Source of the DNA: an uncultured Colwellia sp.
Lineage (GTDB): Bacteria; Pseudomonadota; Gammaproteobacteria; Enterobacterales; Alteromonadaceae
Length of the DNA stretch: 64,000 bases
Direction: 5' to 3'
NCBI GenBank assembly: GCA_913049915.1
Contig: CAJWZC010000003.1
Coordinates: 26,714-90,713, forward strand
Shown: piece after piece, positions 22,767 through 33,938 of the stretch
Numbering within the stretch: position 1 is the stretch's first letter
How the letters are laid out: every line of letters begins with the position of its first letter
The notes under the pieces: model-generated
What the model saw: only the letters and a program-made list of their open reading frames with translations
What the model was told of the DNA's origin: nothing
Databases searched by the model: none
Made by a program: the position numbers and the translations under genes

Positions 22767-23569
22767 TTATATTTTTGTAGCGCAGGCCACTATGCTACAT
22801 TCACGCTAGTCTACGCTATTAATTTAAACATGATAATACATCTAATACGTAATTCACTTTTACTGTTTGGTAATAATAAAGACTTGATTATGATAAAGGG
22901 ATTCGTCGGTCTAGACTTGGCTCGAAACAGTGATATCGTAAACTATTAATGTTAATGGCTGTATTCTTGAGAAAGGTTAATGGTTGCTACTCTGGTAGTG
23001 ATTAACTCCATGCCAAGGCATGGAGTTAAATCAAGGTGCTAACGGTAAATTACTACAGATAATATATTCGTTCAACTCGAAGATTCAGCATTCAAGTATA
23101 ATTATAAACGTCTTTAGGCAAGTTTAGCAAAAATACTCATTATTATATTTATTATGATTTACTCAAGTTTGCTGAAACGAGTAGCTTCAAATGGAACAGA
23201 TATAATCACTGTTATAATAGCTAATCCTGCACATAGTTCATGGACGATACCCATAAGTATATCTTTCATCGTTTGTGCTAAAACATAAATGCTACTGAAT
23301 GCCCGAATAAAACTAAAATACTTGCCAGTGATTTAATAAAACCATGAGTTTCTTTTAATACTACATGAGACATCGCTTCTGTAGCAACAGCTAAAAAGGA
23401 AGGCTTAAACATACTTTCTTCCTCTAATATTATGCCGAATAATACTGAGTGAGCCCTAGATACTTGACTTATTCGCAGTACTATTTCTTGATGAATGCTA
23501 TTATGTTTGTTGCTAGATGAATAATAATATTCTGGTTTAGTAAATAACTTATACATATAGGTAACAGTT

Positions 23570-24436
23570 ATGCAGTGGGATGGAATCAGCGAATTTGTTT
23601 ACGTTGCGGAAAGCGATAGCTTTACCCTAGCTTCAAAAAAAATGGCGATATCGACAGCGCAAGTTAGTCGTCAGGTAAGTGCGTTAGAAAAACGGCTTAA
23701 TATCAAATTATTTTATCGAACAACACGTAAAGTGTCGTTAACAGAAGAAGGGAGAATTTTTTATCAGCACTGTCGCAGTGTACTCGATGGCTTAGATGCT
23801 GCAGAACGTGCTATTACAAATTTACAAACTAAGCCTCAAGGTAAAATTAAGCTAACAGCCCCTGTAGCCTTTGGTGAGAAACAAATATTACCATTAGTGA
23901 ATAATTTTATTAAGCAATATAACGATGTTGAAGTGTCTGCTTATTTAAGTAATCGACAAGTAGATATTGTTGAAGATGGCTATGATTTAGCCATTCGTCT
24001 CGGTAAGTTAAGTGACTCGACCATGATGGCAAAAAAGTTAGGTAAGAGAACAAGCTATGTTTGTGCATCGCCAGATTATTTAGCTAAACACGGTATACCC
24101 CATTCTATATCGGAGCTTAATAAGCACAGTTGTTTATTAGGAACGAATGACTACTGGCACTTTAGGGAATCAGGCCGAGAAAAGAGTATCCGCGTAACGG
24201 GTAGATTACGTTATAACAATGGTTATAGTTTGACTGATGCTGCATTGAAGGGATTAGGTATAGTGCAGTTACCTGATTATTATATTGAAAAACAGATACA
24301 AAGTGGTGAACTGGTGTCGTTATTAGATAATTATCGTGCGCCTGATGAAGGAATATGGGCGGTTTATCCTCACAATCGCCATTTATCGCCGAAGATAAGA
24401 CTACTTGTCGATTATTTAGCTAAACAGTTACTTTAA
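23570..24436 (+). CDS. LysR family transcriptional regulator (probable frmA/fghA-adjacent regulator)
   Basis: N-terminal HTH FVYVAESDSFTLASKKMAISTAQVSRQVSALEKRLNIKLFYRTTRKVSLTEEG. Confidence 0.92.
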   Translation: MQWDGISEFVYVAESDSFTLASKKMAISTAQVSRQVSALEKRLNIKLFYRTTRKVSLTEEGRIFYQHCRSVLDGLDAAERAITNLQTKPQGKIKLTAPVAFGEKQILPLVNNFIKQYNDVEVSAYLSNRQVDIVEDGYDLAIRLGKLSDSTMMAKKLGKRTSYVCASPDYLAKHGIPHSISELNKHSCLLGTNDYWHFRESGREKSIRVTGRLRYNNGYSLTDAALKGLGIVQLPDYYIEKQIQSGELVSLLDNYRAPDEGIWAVYPHNRHLSPKIRLLVDYLAKQLL

Positions 24437-24629
24437 GTTATGATGGTTTTACATACTGGTTGAAAAAAGTCATTCAACAGCATAGGAAAACAGTCCATCA
24501 TCACTTTTTGGAGCGGTTAAGAAATAATGGACTAAATTAAACATCTTTATTGAGGTTTTTATTAATTAGCATTAGAAAATTCATTATTAAAGTTTTAGTA
24601 CTTAATACGTTAGTTAACTGTTAAAAGGC

Positions 24630-24663
24630 AAGTCTAGAGTAATAATATACTCTGGACTTTTTA
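24630..24663. terminator. terminator between convergent LysR and MBL genes
   Basis: aagtctagagta-ataata-tactctggactttttatt hairpin. Confidence 0.7.
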
Positions 24664-24683
24664 TTCATTATGACTTAAAAATA

Positions 24684-25451
24684 CTAGCGTTTATTCGAGA
24701 TTAACGATCTTGGACTTTTTAGTCTTCCTTTAACCGCACGCCAATGTGTTTTAGGTATGGTTGGCGCTAGTTGTAATAAGTGCTGGTAATCATGCTCTGT
24801 TAAACACACTTCTCCGCCATGCGCCAAAATAATGCTTTGTGGTTTTAATGTGATAATTTTATGGAGTGAAGCACGATAACGATTAGGATAAAAAATAGGG
24901 AAAGGTGGAATGTATTTATTTTTTACTTTTACTATTAAATCGGCAACGTACACTTTATTGCTGGGTAAGTGATGTAAAGATAAATCTCTATCAGTATGAC
25001 CTTGAGTCGCTAAAGCAACCCACTCGGTAAACCCGGGTAAATTCTCACCATCATTAAGCTTATAATCTGCGTTTAACTGACTAGAGTACCAAAAGTTAAG
25101 ATGAGGTTTTTTCATACGTTTTGCTACCCACTTAGCCAACAATATGTCAGTTAGATGCATGAGTCGACCTTCTAAACCTGAGTACCACTGTCCACTGACA
25201 TTGGCGGTAGCAATTTTACATCCTGTTATTTTTCGTAACTTATTAGCCGCGCCAGCATGATCTGGGTGCATATGTGTTACCACAATTAAGGCTAAATCAC
25301 TGAACGGGCGTTGAAGGTTTTGGGTAATAAAAAGCTTTAACATAGCAACGTCTGAGCGACAGCACCCATCAAGTAATAGCAGTTTATCAGGATACTCTGC
25401 TAGCAAGATTGTTTGGATATGTCCGTCTATATGGTGTAGTTTCATAATCAT
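24684..25451 (-). CDS. MBL-fold metallo-hydrolase
   Basis: THMHPDHAGA metal-binding motif, GHTDRDLSLHHL, ILAHGG. Confidence 0.88.
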   Translation of the reverse strand: MIMKLHHIDGHIQTILLAEYPDKLLLLDGCCRSDVAMLKLFITQNLQRPFSDLALIVVTHMHPDHAGAANKLRKITGCKIATANVSGQWYSGLEGRLMHLTDILLAKWVAKRMKKPHLNFWYSSQLNADYKLNDGENLPGFTEWVALATQGHTDRDLSLHHLPSNKVYVADLIVKVKNKYIPPFPIFYPNRYRASLHKIITLKPQSIILAHGGEVCLTEHDYQHLLQLAPTIPKTHWRAVKGRLKSPRSLISNKR

Positions 25452-25636
25452 AAAGCCGTTCAGTGAATATTTAATGAGAACATTAAATGGTAATGGATAT
25501 ACAGTAAAAGAAAATCCTCATGGCTGCACTACTATAATTCTTAATATCATAATTAACTATGCCACTACATTGACCTTAAAATAGCGAATTTAACGTAAAT
25601 GATGAAAACAAAGATCCTCTAGGAAAAATATTTTAT

Positions 25637-26763
25637 ATGTTTAAAACTATATTGAAGCACCTTTTTTCCAGTATTAAAAGCAAGAAACAACCCAATTACT
25701 TATACTTCGAAAAAGATAAAGAGCCAGTAGAGGAAATATAGCAACAAACTTTTGAAGAGTCTAAAATTGTCGGTCCTGCCAAGCAATTGTGTTTGGTAAG
25801 TATTGAAGAAACACATCGTCAAGATTTCTATGATTTTTTATTTGGCCAATCATTAGCGACAGTACAACACGATGAATTATCGTATTATGTTGCTGACAAA
25901 ATTGAAGCTGTGTTACGTACACCTAATATAATAATTGAAGCAATGTCGGTATTACCTGCTTCGCTCAGTCAGGTCATTGACCAGCTGACTGACGATAACT
26001 TTGATACCCAAGAATTACTTTATTTGATTCAGCAAGAACCCGCTATTGCCGCGAAAGTGATTGAGTTATCTAATTCAGCTTTTTATAACCGTACAGGTAA
26101 AGAAATCTCTGACCTTAAATCTGCTTTTATGTTATTGGGCAGTAATGGACTTATGGAAGGGGTGAACAATAGTTTTGTGAGTAAATTGACCCCTCATCTC
26201 AAATATACTTTAAACAGTATGGTAATAAAATTTGGCACCATAGCTTAACTACTGGTGTTATTTCTAAAGAATTAATAAATAATCCTCTTATAAAAACAAG
26301 GCCGCTCAAGGCTATCTTATTGATCTTATTTGTAATTTGGGTGACATGATTATTTACTAATTATTGATGGAAGTATTTTCTTTTATCCATCCTGATCATC
26401 AACCGAACTCCTATGCCTTTAAAGAATTAATACAGAAAAAATCAAAAAAATTAACTTATCATATTGCTAAACATTGGCAATTCCCTCAGTCCATTTTAGA
26501 TGCACTCGCGTTACAGGTTAAGTTAACTAATGTTTCGATGTTACCTGCTCTTTTTAGCAAACGACCTATGGCTTGTTATGTTTATGAAGGTAATATAATT
26601 AGTAAACTAATTATATTGTTTGAGCACAATGATAAAACCGAAGTCGAGTTAAGATAGGCCTTAGGAATATTGCTCTATAGCGATGAAGCGAAACAGTATG
26701 TTGAACAAGTATTAGCTGTTAGGGCGGAGCAATTAAAACAGACTTTGTTGGTACAAAGTAGTT
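25637..26763 (+). pseudogene. HDOD-domain protein, inactivated
   Basis: Reading frame from ATG 25637 has TAG at 25739; HDOD core (LLYLIQQEPAIAAKVIELSNSAFYNRTGKEISDLKSAFMLLGSNGL) is followed by frameshifts between 26240 and 26360 and a second in-frame TAG at 26655 before coding-like sequence resumes (ALGILLYSDEAKQYVEQVLAVRAEQLKQTLLVQSS*). Confidence 0.85.
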
Positions 26764-26794
26764 AATTTAAGTAGTAAGTCATAGTTTATTCTAT

Positions 26795-26828
26795 AAAAAA
26801 GCCACCCATAAATGGATGGCTTTTTTTA
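26795..26828. terminator. terminator between the HDOD pseudogene and the RND operon
   Basis: aaaaaagccaccca-taaa-tggatggcttttttt hairpin. Confidence 0.7.
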
Positions 26829-26884
26829 TTAACGAAGAATGTCCAGTTAACGACTTTTTGCAAGGCAGAGTTAGAGACTTATAT

Positions 26885-29800
26885 TTATTCAACACTAATT
26901 TTTTGTCTTTTTTCTGCTAAGACTAAATAAAAGCTAGGTAAAATAAACAAGGTAAAGATAGTACCAATAAACATACCCGCCACTAAAATAATACCAATAC
27001 TATTACGCGCTTCTGCACCAGCACCTGTAACTAATACTAATGGGAAGTGGCCCAAAATAGTGGCTGCTGTGGTCATCAAAATAGGACGTAAACGCGTGGT
27101 TGCTGCTTCAGTAACTGCAGCGAGTTTATTCGCGCCAAGCTCTTGTGCGTGATTAGCAAACTCGACAATTAAAATACCATTTTTAGCAATTAAGCCTATT
27201 AAGGTAATTAAGCCTATCTGCGAGTAAATATTTATAGTCGTTAGTTCAAGGTAAGGAATTAGCAGGGCACCAGATAAGGCCAAGGGTACACAGCCAAGTA
27301 ACACCACTAACGGATCTCTAAAGCTATTAAACTGAATCGCTAGTACTAGGAATACAATTATTAATGAAATACCCAATACCATGATTAAGGTATTACCCTC
27401 TTGACGTAATTGTCTTGATTCACCCGCATAATCAATAGAATAACCTAGAGGTAATATTTCTTTTGCTGCGTTTTCAATAGCAGATAACGCCGCTTCTTTA
27501 TTTGAACCTGGCGCTACACCACCATAGATTCTAAAAGACGATTGTTGAGCAAAAGTCCCTAATGCTCTGGGTACGGTTTTCCATGTTAACTCAGCGACCG
27601 ATGAAACGGGTAACAATTCACCGGTGGGTAATTTAATATCCAATGATAAAATCGCTTCCGTTTTACTACGTACGTCATCATTAATAATAGGGATGACGCG
27701 ATAAGCCTTACCATTAGAATCAAAACGGTTAACAAAGTTACTCGATAATAAAATACCTAATTGCTCGCTTATTTGTCCGACAGTCATACCCAAATCGGCA
27801 ATTTTCTCGCGATTTAATTGTAACTCTACTTGCGGTAAATCTATTTTTAGATCGGTATCAGCAAAGAGGAATTGACCACTGCCAAAGGCGGCACCCACAA
27901 GCTGATCGGCATATTGCTTCATTTCGCTATAGGGGGCTGAGGCTTTAACAATCATTTCTATTTCAAACTGACCCGAGGTTGGTAATGAGGCCGGTAAAAT
28001 AGGAAACATGTTAAGTCCGGGTATTTGCGCTAGTTTTCCGTAAATCCGCGGTACTAGTGATTGTGCGCTGTAGTCACGGTCATCGGTATTAACCAACTCT
28101 AACCCGCCAAATCCGCCGCCACCAAAAATTATTTGCCAAATTTTCTTACCGCCTTCAATCTCTTGTAAGCTTTCAACAACGGGATTCATTTGCGAAACGT
28201 TATACAGCAATGACGCATCAGGCGGTGATTGAATAACAAACATCACCATGGCTTGATCTTCTACCGGCGCTAATTCTTTTTTTGAGTACAGATAAAAAGG
28301 TACTGTGAGTAGTGAAACGACCAAGGCAATTAAAAATACTTGCCCTTGCCACTTAAAAATACGGTGCAATAATTTGGCATAGCCTCGTTGTATTCTTTCA
28401 AAAAGGTGATTTACTTTAGTCGTTAACCAACTCTCTTCGCCGCCTTTAGGTGAAACATAAGCACTCATGATAGGTGATAACGTTACCGCAACAATACCTG
28501 AAATAATGACGGCAATGGCGAGGGTAAACGCAAATTCTTTGAACAATACGCCTGTTAGCCCTGATAGGAATCCTATAGGTGCATAAACGGCCGCCAGCGT
28601 TAACGTCATTGAAATGATAGGTACAAGCAGTTGGCGAGAGCTAAGCAGTGCCGCATCAAATTTCGACATGCCTTGGCGCATTAATCTAGCAACGTTTTCT
28701 ACCACAACAATAGCATCATCGACCACTAAGCCAACCGACAATACGATAGCGAGAACGGTTAATAGGTTTAACGAAAAGCCCATCATGGCCATTGCGGCAA
28801 CCGCGCCTAAAATAGATATAGGTATGGTAATTAATGGCACTATCGCGCTTCTAAATGAGCCCATTAGTAGCACAACAACCAAGCCAACTAAAATAACGGT
28901 TTCAATTAGCGTGGTAAAAATTTCTTTTAATGCATCGCGCATGTATAAAGTACCGTCATAGGCATAATCAATTGATATACCGTACGGTAGCGTTTTATTT
29001 AGCTCGGCAACTTTTTTATATACTTTATCACCAATGGCTATTTCATTAGCGCCAGGTAATGGCCAAATAGAAATATACACCGCATCTTTATCGTTTAGCC
29101 TTGCCGTAACGCTAGTATCTTCTGCGGCGAGTTCAATTTTTGCGACATCTTTTAAATAAATATTAGCGCCATCAATCTGGCTAATAACCAGTTGTTTAAA
29201 GTCTGCAACACTACTGAGTTGTGTATTGGCAACAATATCAATTTTTTGTCGACTATTTTCGACATAACCCAAAGTGGCTATGGTGTTGTTTGTTGCTAAG
29301 GCTTGATAGACATCACTAGCACTTAAGTTAAATACTTGTAGTGCTTGAGCATTTAACCAGACTCGCATTGCTGGTGTTCTAGCACCTTCAATACCTACGC
29401 GTTGTACGCCTTCAATCGCATTTAAAACAGGGTTAACTTGACGAGTTAAATAGTCTGTAATACGTGATAAGTCATTACCATTGGCTTGCACATTTAAATA
29501 CATAACCGCGAAAGGTCTATCAGCACGACTTACTGATACTACTGGATCTTGTGCGCCCTGTGGTAATTCGAAACGAATCTGTCCTAAGCGCGCATTTAAT
29601 TCAGCTAATGCCAGTGTTGAGTTTTCATTTAATTTAAGCCAAACCGTTACTTTAGAGCTACCAGAAGTACTGACTGAATCAACATATTCAACACCAGGTA
29701 CTGTTGCTGCTGCTCGTTCAATGGGTTCGGTTATGAAACCTTTAACTACATCAGCGGATGCACCAATATAATACGTTTCAATAACTAATGAGGCACTGTC

Positions 29801-29935
29801 AATTTTTGGAAATTGCAGTACTGGAATTTTACTTGCTGACCAGATACCAGCAATACAAATAATAATAGATAAAACGATGGCAACTACCGGTCGTCTTACA
29901 AAGATGTCCATGATGGATGATTTACTTTCTTGCAT
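26885..29935 (-). CDS. RND family efflux permease (AcrB/HAE1-like)
   Basis: 1016 aa; MDIFVRRPVVAIVLSIIICIAG, GLVVDDAIVVVENVARLM, IGLIAKNGILIVEFAN. Confidence 0.93.
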   Translation of the reverse strand: MQESKSSIMDIFVRRPVVAIVLSIIICIAGIWSASKIPVLQFPKIDSASLVIETYYIGASADVVKGFITEPIERAAATVPGVEYVDSVSTSGSSKVTVWLKLNENSTLALAELNARLGQIRFELPQGAQDPVVSVSRADRPFAVMYLNVQANGNDLSRITDYLTRQVNPVLNAIEGVQRVGIEGARTPAMRVWLNAQALQVFNLSASDVYQALATNNTIATLGYVENSRQKIDIVANTQLSSVADFKQLVISQIDGANIYLKDVAKIELAAEDTSVTARLNDKDAVYISIWPLPGANEIAIGDKVYKKVAELNKTLPYGISIDYAYDGTLYMRDALKEIFTTLIETVILVGLVVVLLMGSFRSAIVPLITIPISILGAVAAMAMMGFSLNLLTVLAIVLSVGLVVDDAIVVVENVARLMRQGMSKFDAALLSSRQLLVPIISMTLTLAAVYAPIGFLSGLTGVLFKEFAFTLAIAVIISGIVAVTLSPIMSAYVSPKGGEESWLTTKVNHLFERIQRGYAKLLHRIFKWQGQVFLIALVVSLLTVPFYLYSKKELAPVEDQAMVMFVIQSPPDASLLYNVSQMNPVVESLQEIEGGKKIWQIIFGGGGFGGLELVNTDDRDYSAQSLVPRIYGKLAQIPGLNMFPILPASLPTSGQFEIEMIVKASAPYSEMKQYADQLVGAAFGSGQFLFADTDLKIDLPQVELQLNREKIADLGMTVGQISEQLGILLSSNFVNRFDSNGKAYRVIPIINDDVRSKTEAILSLDIKLPTGELLPVSSVAELTWKTVPRALGTFAQQSSFRIYGGVAPGSNKEAALSAIENAAKEILPLGYSIDYAGESRQLRQEGNTLIMVLGISLIIVFLVLAIQFNSFRDPLVVLLGCVPLALSGALLIPYLELTTINIYSQIGLITLIGLIAKNGILIVEFANHAQELGANKLAAVTEAATTRLRPILMTTAATILGHFPLVLVTGAGAEARNSIGIILVAGMFIGTIFTLFILPSFYLVLAEKRQKISVE

Positions 29936-29944
29936 TATAATCCC

Positions 29945-31057
29945 TTATTCTTGTACGCTGACATCAGCAGCTACTGCTTGAGCAGTTTCTTTAGCAAGGT
30001 ATACTTTCATGCCTGGGAATAATTTGAATGAGCCGCTATTCGCAATAAGTTGTCCCGCTTCTAGACCCGAAAGAATCATCACGTGATCACCTTGTCGGTC
30101 ACCCAACTCAACGGGCACTTGTTTAGCGCGATAACTACCTTGGTCACCTGCTTCTAAAACAAAAACGTAATTACCGAGTGCATCACGTTTTATCGCTAAA
30201 TCAGGCACGGTAGCAAGGGTTGATTTATTATCAATTGGCACAATTACCGATACTAAGGTATTTGGCTTTAACGCTAACGTGGAAGAAGGCAACTGTGCGC
30301 GGTATTTTAAATGACGTGATAGACGTGATAACTGCGGATCGATAGCTATGATGCTAGCATCAAAGCTCGTGTCTTTATTTATAGGACTAACTTTTACCGT
30401 CGAGGCTAAATCGAGTTCTTGATAGAGCTGCGGCAGATTAAAATCAACCCAGGTGAAATCATTCACACCTACCAGTTCAAGTACCTGACTATTTTTATCT
30501 AAATATTGGCCAACTTCTAGGGTATGAATACCGACAGTGGCGGTAAATGGTGCGGTTAATGTCTTCTTATCGATAGCGGTGGCAATTACTGTGATATCAG
30601 CTTGAGCTATTTGTACTGCAGCGCGCGCTTCATCGACTTTTTCTTCACTAATGCCACGATTTTTTTGTAATTCAATATTACGGTTTAGCGTTTGCTGGCG
30701 TAATACTAACGTTGCTTTAGCTGCCATGAGACGAGCATCTTCGTTACGATGATCTAATTCAAGTAACATTTGACCTTTTTTAACAATATGACCAGAAATC
30801 GCATTTAAACGAGTAATTTCACCAGCCAATTCGTTATTGAGTATTAAAAATTTAAATGCTTGTACTTCGCCACTTACTTGAATATGTTTCTGGTAGTTAA
30901 TAGTACTGACTTCTACCGCCGTTACTACTGCTGCTATTTCAGGCATATTTTCTGCTTGGGCACTTGCCACTGCTTGTAGTGATGATTTATAGCTATACAA
31001 GCTAAAGATGGTACCGGCTAATATTGTAATTACTACTAGCCATTTAGTTACGTTCAT
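29945..31057 (-). CDS. RND efflux periplasmic adaptor (membrane fusion protein)
   Basis: 370 aa; VSGEVQAFKFLILNNELAGEITRLNAISGHIVKKGQMLLELD, APFTATVGIHTLEVGQYL; operonic with the permease. Confidence 0.92.
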   Translation of the reverse strand: MNVTKWLVVITILAGTIFSLYSYKSSLQAVASAQAENMPEIAAVVTAVEVSTINYQKHIQVSGEVQAFKFLILNNELAGEITRLNAISGHIVKKGQMLLELDHRNEDARLMAAKATLVLRQQTLNRNIELQKNRGISEEKVDEARAAVQIAQADITVIATAIDKKTLTAPFTATVGIHTLEVGQYLDKNSQVLELVGVNDFTWVDFNLPQLYQELDLASTVKVSPINKDTSFDASIIAIDPQLSRLSRHLKYRAQLPSSTLALKPNTLVSVIVPIDNKSTLATVPDLAIKRDALGNYVFVLEAGDQGSYRAKQVPVELGDRQGDHVMILSGLEAGQLIANSGSFKLFPGMKVYLAKETAQAVAADVSVQE

Positions 31058-31170
31058 TCATGTCCCTTTATGTTTTTATAAAAAACTTAAGCTTTATATT
31101 TAAGCTATTTTTGTTTGTCGACTGTTCTGCTTTGTTGTCGTAAATCAATGCAGATCTTCCGTGTGTTATA

Positions 31171-31917
31171 TTACCTAAGCTCTGCAGCGATTAAGTGATG
31201 GCAAACTTTTTCAATATCATCATCAGAAATTTTTTGCTGCCAGTCGTAAGTATTTACTAAACGTTTCATCGTACGAATATGTGCATTATCTGCGGGCAGC
31301 ACTAGGCATTTTTTTTCATTACCTTCATCATTCATTTCTTCGATATTGCCAGCAAGGTCATTTTGCCAACATTGATGCAAGCGAACCGTTTGAAAATAGC
31401 CAATGGATAACGACCAGGTGCCTAAGTTTATTTCTTCAATATCTCGGCTACCTGAGGTTAATTCACCTGAATCAGCTGCGTCTTGCAAGAATTGTTGAAA
31501 CATAGTTTGGCATTGTTTCCCACAGGCTATCATTTGCGTTAACCAACGCTCTGAGCATCGCTTCATCATCGCTTCGGTATTAACAATACTTTCAAGCTGA
31601 CTATCAAAGTTATACATTTGAGCTTTAGAAAAATCTAACAAGCTCGTTGCGATAATGCGCTCTGGTGTAGTTAAGGGTAAGGCGAGTACTTTTTTGAAAA
31701 CCGATTGTCGCTCTTGGTACATACGTGTAGCTAAGGCAATAAGTACATCTTCTTTACATTGCACAAATTTATAAACGGATCCCATAGATAGACCGGCTAA
31801 CTTGGCAATAGCTGACATAGAAAAGTCTAATAAACTACTCTCTTCTATCGCCTTAATTGCCGCGCATATGATTAATCGTTCTTGTTCTTCTGCACTAAAT
31901 CGTGGAGCTGGAGCCAT
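31171..31917 (-). CDS. TetR family transcriptional regulator
   Basis: N-terminal HTH: LIICAAIKAIEESSLLDFSMSAIAKLAGLSMGSVYKFVQCKEDVLIAL. Confidence 0.85.
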   Translation of the reverse strand: MAPAPRFSAEEQERLIICAAIKAIEESSLLDFSMSAIAKLAGLSMGSVYKFVQCKEDVLIALATRMYQERQSVFKKVLALPLTTPERIIATSLLDFSKAQMYNFDSQLESIVNTEAMMKRCSERWLTQMIACGKQCQTMFQQFLQDAADSGELTSGSRDIEEINLGTWSLSIGYFQTVRLHQCWQNDLAGNIEEMNDEGNEKKCLVLPADNAHIRTMKRLVNTYDWQQKISDDDIEKVCHHLIAAELR

Positions 31918-32248
31918 GTAAAACCTATAGATAATTGTATTCGAATATAATTCAAATGCTATTTTAACTTACTTTCTGTTAAGTTCAAGTACAAATTAAC
32001 TATGGGTAATTATTTACGTATTTAGTTTAGTGCGCTGCAAGGTAATCAATGGGCAAGCTATTTTTTGATGGTTGTGGTTTTTGCTAGTTGTCGAGTATAG
32101 AAGAAGGAGAGTAAATAGCTTGTAGGTTATTTATGATTAGAGTGATAAAGCATGAGTATCGTTATTGATAACGACATTGATGATGGCAGTAACAGCGGCA
32201 CAATGTGCCGATATAGGGGAAGTGGCTAATGTGGCTAATTTAGACTAG

Positions 32249-32707
32249 TTAGTTAATAACCTTAGTCATAAAAGTGCTGTAGGAATCTTCGTGGTAATCG
32301 GCAAAGGGCTGACAATGCTTAAAACCAAGTTGTTGATAGAGTTTCTGTGCCGGTAAAAATGCATTCATAGTACCGGTTTCAAGACTTAGCTTTTGGTAAC
32401 CACGAATATTTGCTTGGGCAATCATATGCTCCAAAAGTAACTTAGCAACGCCTTGGCGCAAAAAATTACGAGAAGTACGCATAGACTTAATTTCACCGTG
32501 AGCATCGTTTAATTCTTTTAAGGCACCACATCCGGCGAGTTTATTATTTTCCCAAACACTCCAGAAAGTAATACTTGTTTGGGCTAATGCTGATAAATCG
32601 AGGGCATGCACGCTTTCTGCGGGTGAGTGGTTCAGCATATCCTGATGATGCTCCTCCAGCAGCGTAATAACCGCTGGGTGTGTTAGTGAGCCTATATGGA
32701 TTTCCAT
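32249..32707 (-). CDS. GNAT family N-acetyltransferase
   Basis: GEIKSMRTSRNFLRQGVAKLLLEHMIAQANIRGYQKLSLETGTMNAFLPAQKLYQQLGF. Confidence 0.9.
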   Translation of the reverse strand: MEIHIGSLTHPAVITLLEEHHQDMLNHSPAESVHALDLSALAQTSITFWSVWENNKLAGCGALKELNDAHGEIKSMRTSRNFLRQGVAKLLLEHMIAQANIRGYQKLSLETGTMNAFLPAQKLYQQLGFKHCQPFADYHEDSYSTFMTKVIN

Positions 32708-33099
32708 TATTTTCTATTTTGCTTTTTAGTTTCTTTAAGTAAGGCTTCTTCAAACTCTTCTGGAAATAACACTAAACCTTGATTATCTTGATTCGGAAAA
32801 GTAACTAAAGCGAGTTCATCATCAGCTAAACCAGTACTCCAGTGACTGTACCATTTGCTTAATGAGATAGCCTCTGCCTTACAATGTTGCCACTCATCTG
32901 TTGCCCAGCGCTGTGCAAATTCTTTGTTAGGCCATACAGGAACGCAATCTTCCTCTTCGGTGTTTAGCATTACACAGCCATGCTCATCAGCTAATATCCA
33001 GATTTCTTGGTTACTAACAACTTGCTGAAGCAAGTAACTTAAGCGCTTTTCTTCATCGTATTTTTCTATGGTATTAAGTTGTTCGCTGCTGATTGACAT
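32707..33099 (-). CDS. DUF2750-type protein
   Basis: ILADEHGCVMLNTEEEDCVPVWPNKEFAQRWA pattern. Confidence 0.75.
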   Translation of the reverse strand: MSISSEQLNTIEKYDEEKRLSYLLQQVVSNQEIWILADEHGCVMLNTEEEDCVPVWPNKEFAQRWATDEWQHCKAEAISLSKWYSHWSTGLADDELALVTFPNQDNQGLVLFPEEFEEALLKETKKQNRK

Positions 33100-33227
33100 A
33101 GTTGCCTAGAGGAATTGATATAGATGTGCCCTATTTTACCGTGTTAGGGCTGAGCAAACAACTTGATTGATCTTTATCAATTATATCTAAAATTATAGCC
33201 CTAACGGCTGTTAACACTTTTAATTGA

Positions 33228-33938
33228 CTAATTTTCTGAAAGCGTAAACTTGAAAATAACCTGATAATCTTTTCCTAATAATTGTTCATTAGGCTTGTAT
33301 TGCCATTGTGACAACGCTTTTTTAGCAGCACGCTGTAAATTTCGACTAATACTATTTGAGACAATAGTTATATTATTAACTTTACCCGTAATATCTATGT
33401 TGTAGTTTAATTTTATCTTACCAGACTCACGTTCTTGTCTCGCGGTAATTGAGTACTCAGGTAGTACTTTATAGATTGGTTCAATCACTATTAGAGGTTC
33501 TGAAAGTGATGGTAAGGACATAACAGATACTGGTCCCGTGGTGACTATGTGAGGTTTCAATTGCTCACTTCTATTTGCTAGTTCTGGTTGCAGTGTCTTT
33601 TGGCTTATCGGGGACACATTTTCAGGTATTGGTGGTAATACCTTTACAGGTAAGGCCTTTATTTCATCTGGTTGCTTAGGAGCTAGTTCGATTAAGTTTG
33701 TTGACTGTGATGAGGCTATTGCGGTGGTTAAATTTTCTGGCAGGGTCGAAAAATGACTAATAATAGCCATAATGCCAAAAGAAGCCATGCTGCCAGCAAA
33801 AAATATAGTGAGTAATTTTAGTGGTGAATATTTTGTGTTGCTAGATTCTTGAGCAAGTATTATTTTAGGCGCAACAACTTGCTGCTTTCTTTGTTGATAA
33901 AGCGAAGTTATTTCTTCATCAAAATTGTCGCGACTCAT
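33228..33938 (-). CDS. TonB C-terminal-domain protein with a cytoplasmic N-terminus resembling an anti-sigma anchor
   Basis: 236 aa; ~45-aa cytoplasmic N-terminus (MSRDNFDEEITSLYQQRKQ), one TM (LLTIFFAGSMASFGIMAII), Pro-rich linker, TonB_C (PEYSITARQERESGKIKLNYNIDITGKVNNITIV...ALSQWQYKP). Confidence 0.8.
   Translation of the reverse strand: MSRDNFDEEITSLYQQRKQQVVAPKIILAQESSNTKYSPLKLLTIFFAGSMASFGIMAIISHFSTLPENLTTAIASSQSTNLIELAPKQPDEIKALPVKVLPPIPENVSPISQKTLQPELANRSEQLKPHIVTTGPVSVMSLPSLSEPLIVIEPIYKVLPEYSITARQERESGKIKLNYNIDITGKVNNITIVSNSISRNLQRAAKKALSQWQYKPNEQLLGKDYQVIFKFTLSEN

Noticed and set aside
23278-23556. 92-aa minus ORF beside the LysR gene
   Set aside because: No recognisable domain; may be a remnant, insufficient support to call a gene.
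25739-26657. TAG readthrough/amber recoding in the HDOD gene
   Set aside because: Additional frameshifts in 26240-26360 show ordinary gene decay, and other genes do not show in-frame TAG continuation.
28614-29771. Plus-strand ORFs 28614-28961 and 29481-29771
   Set aside because: Antisense to the strongly supported RND permease gene.
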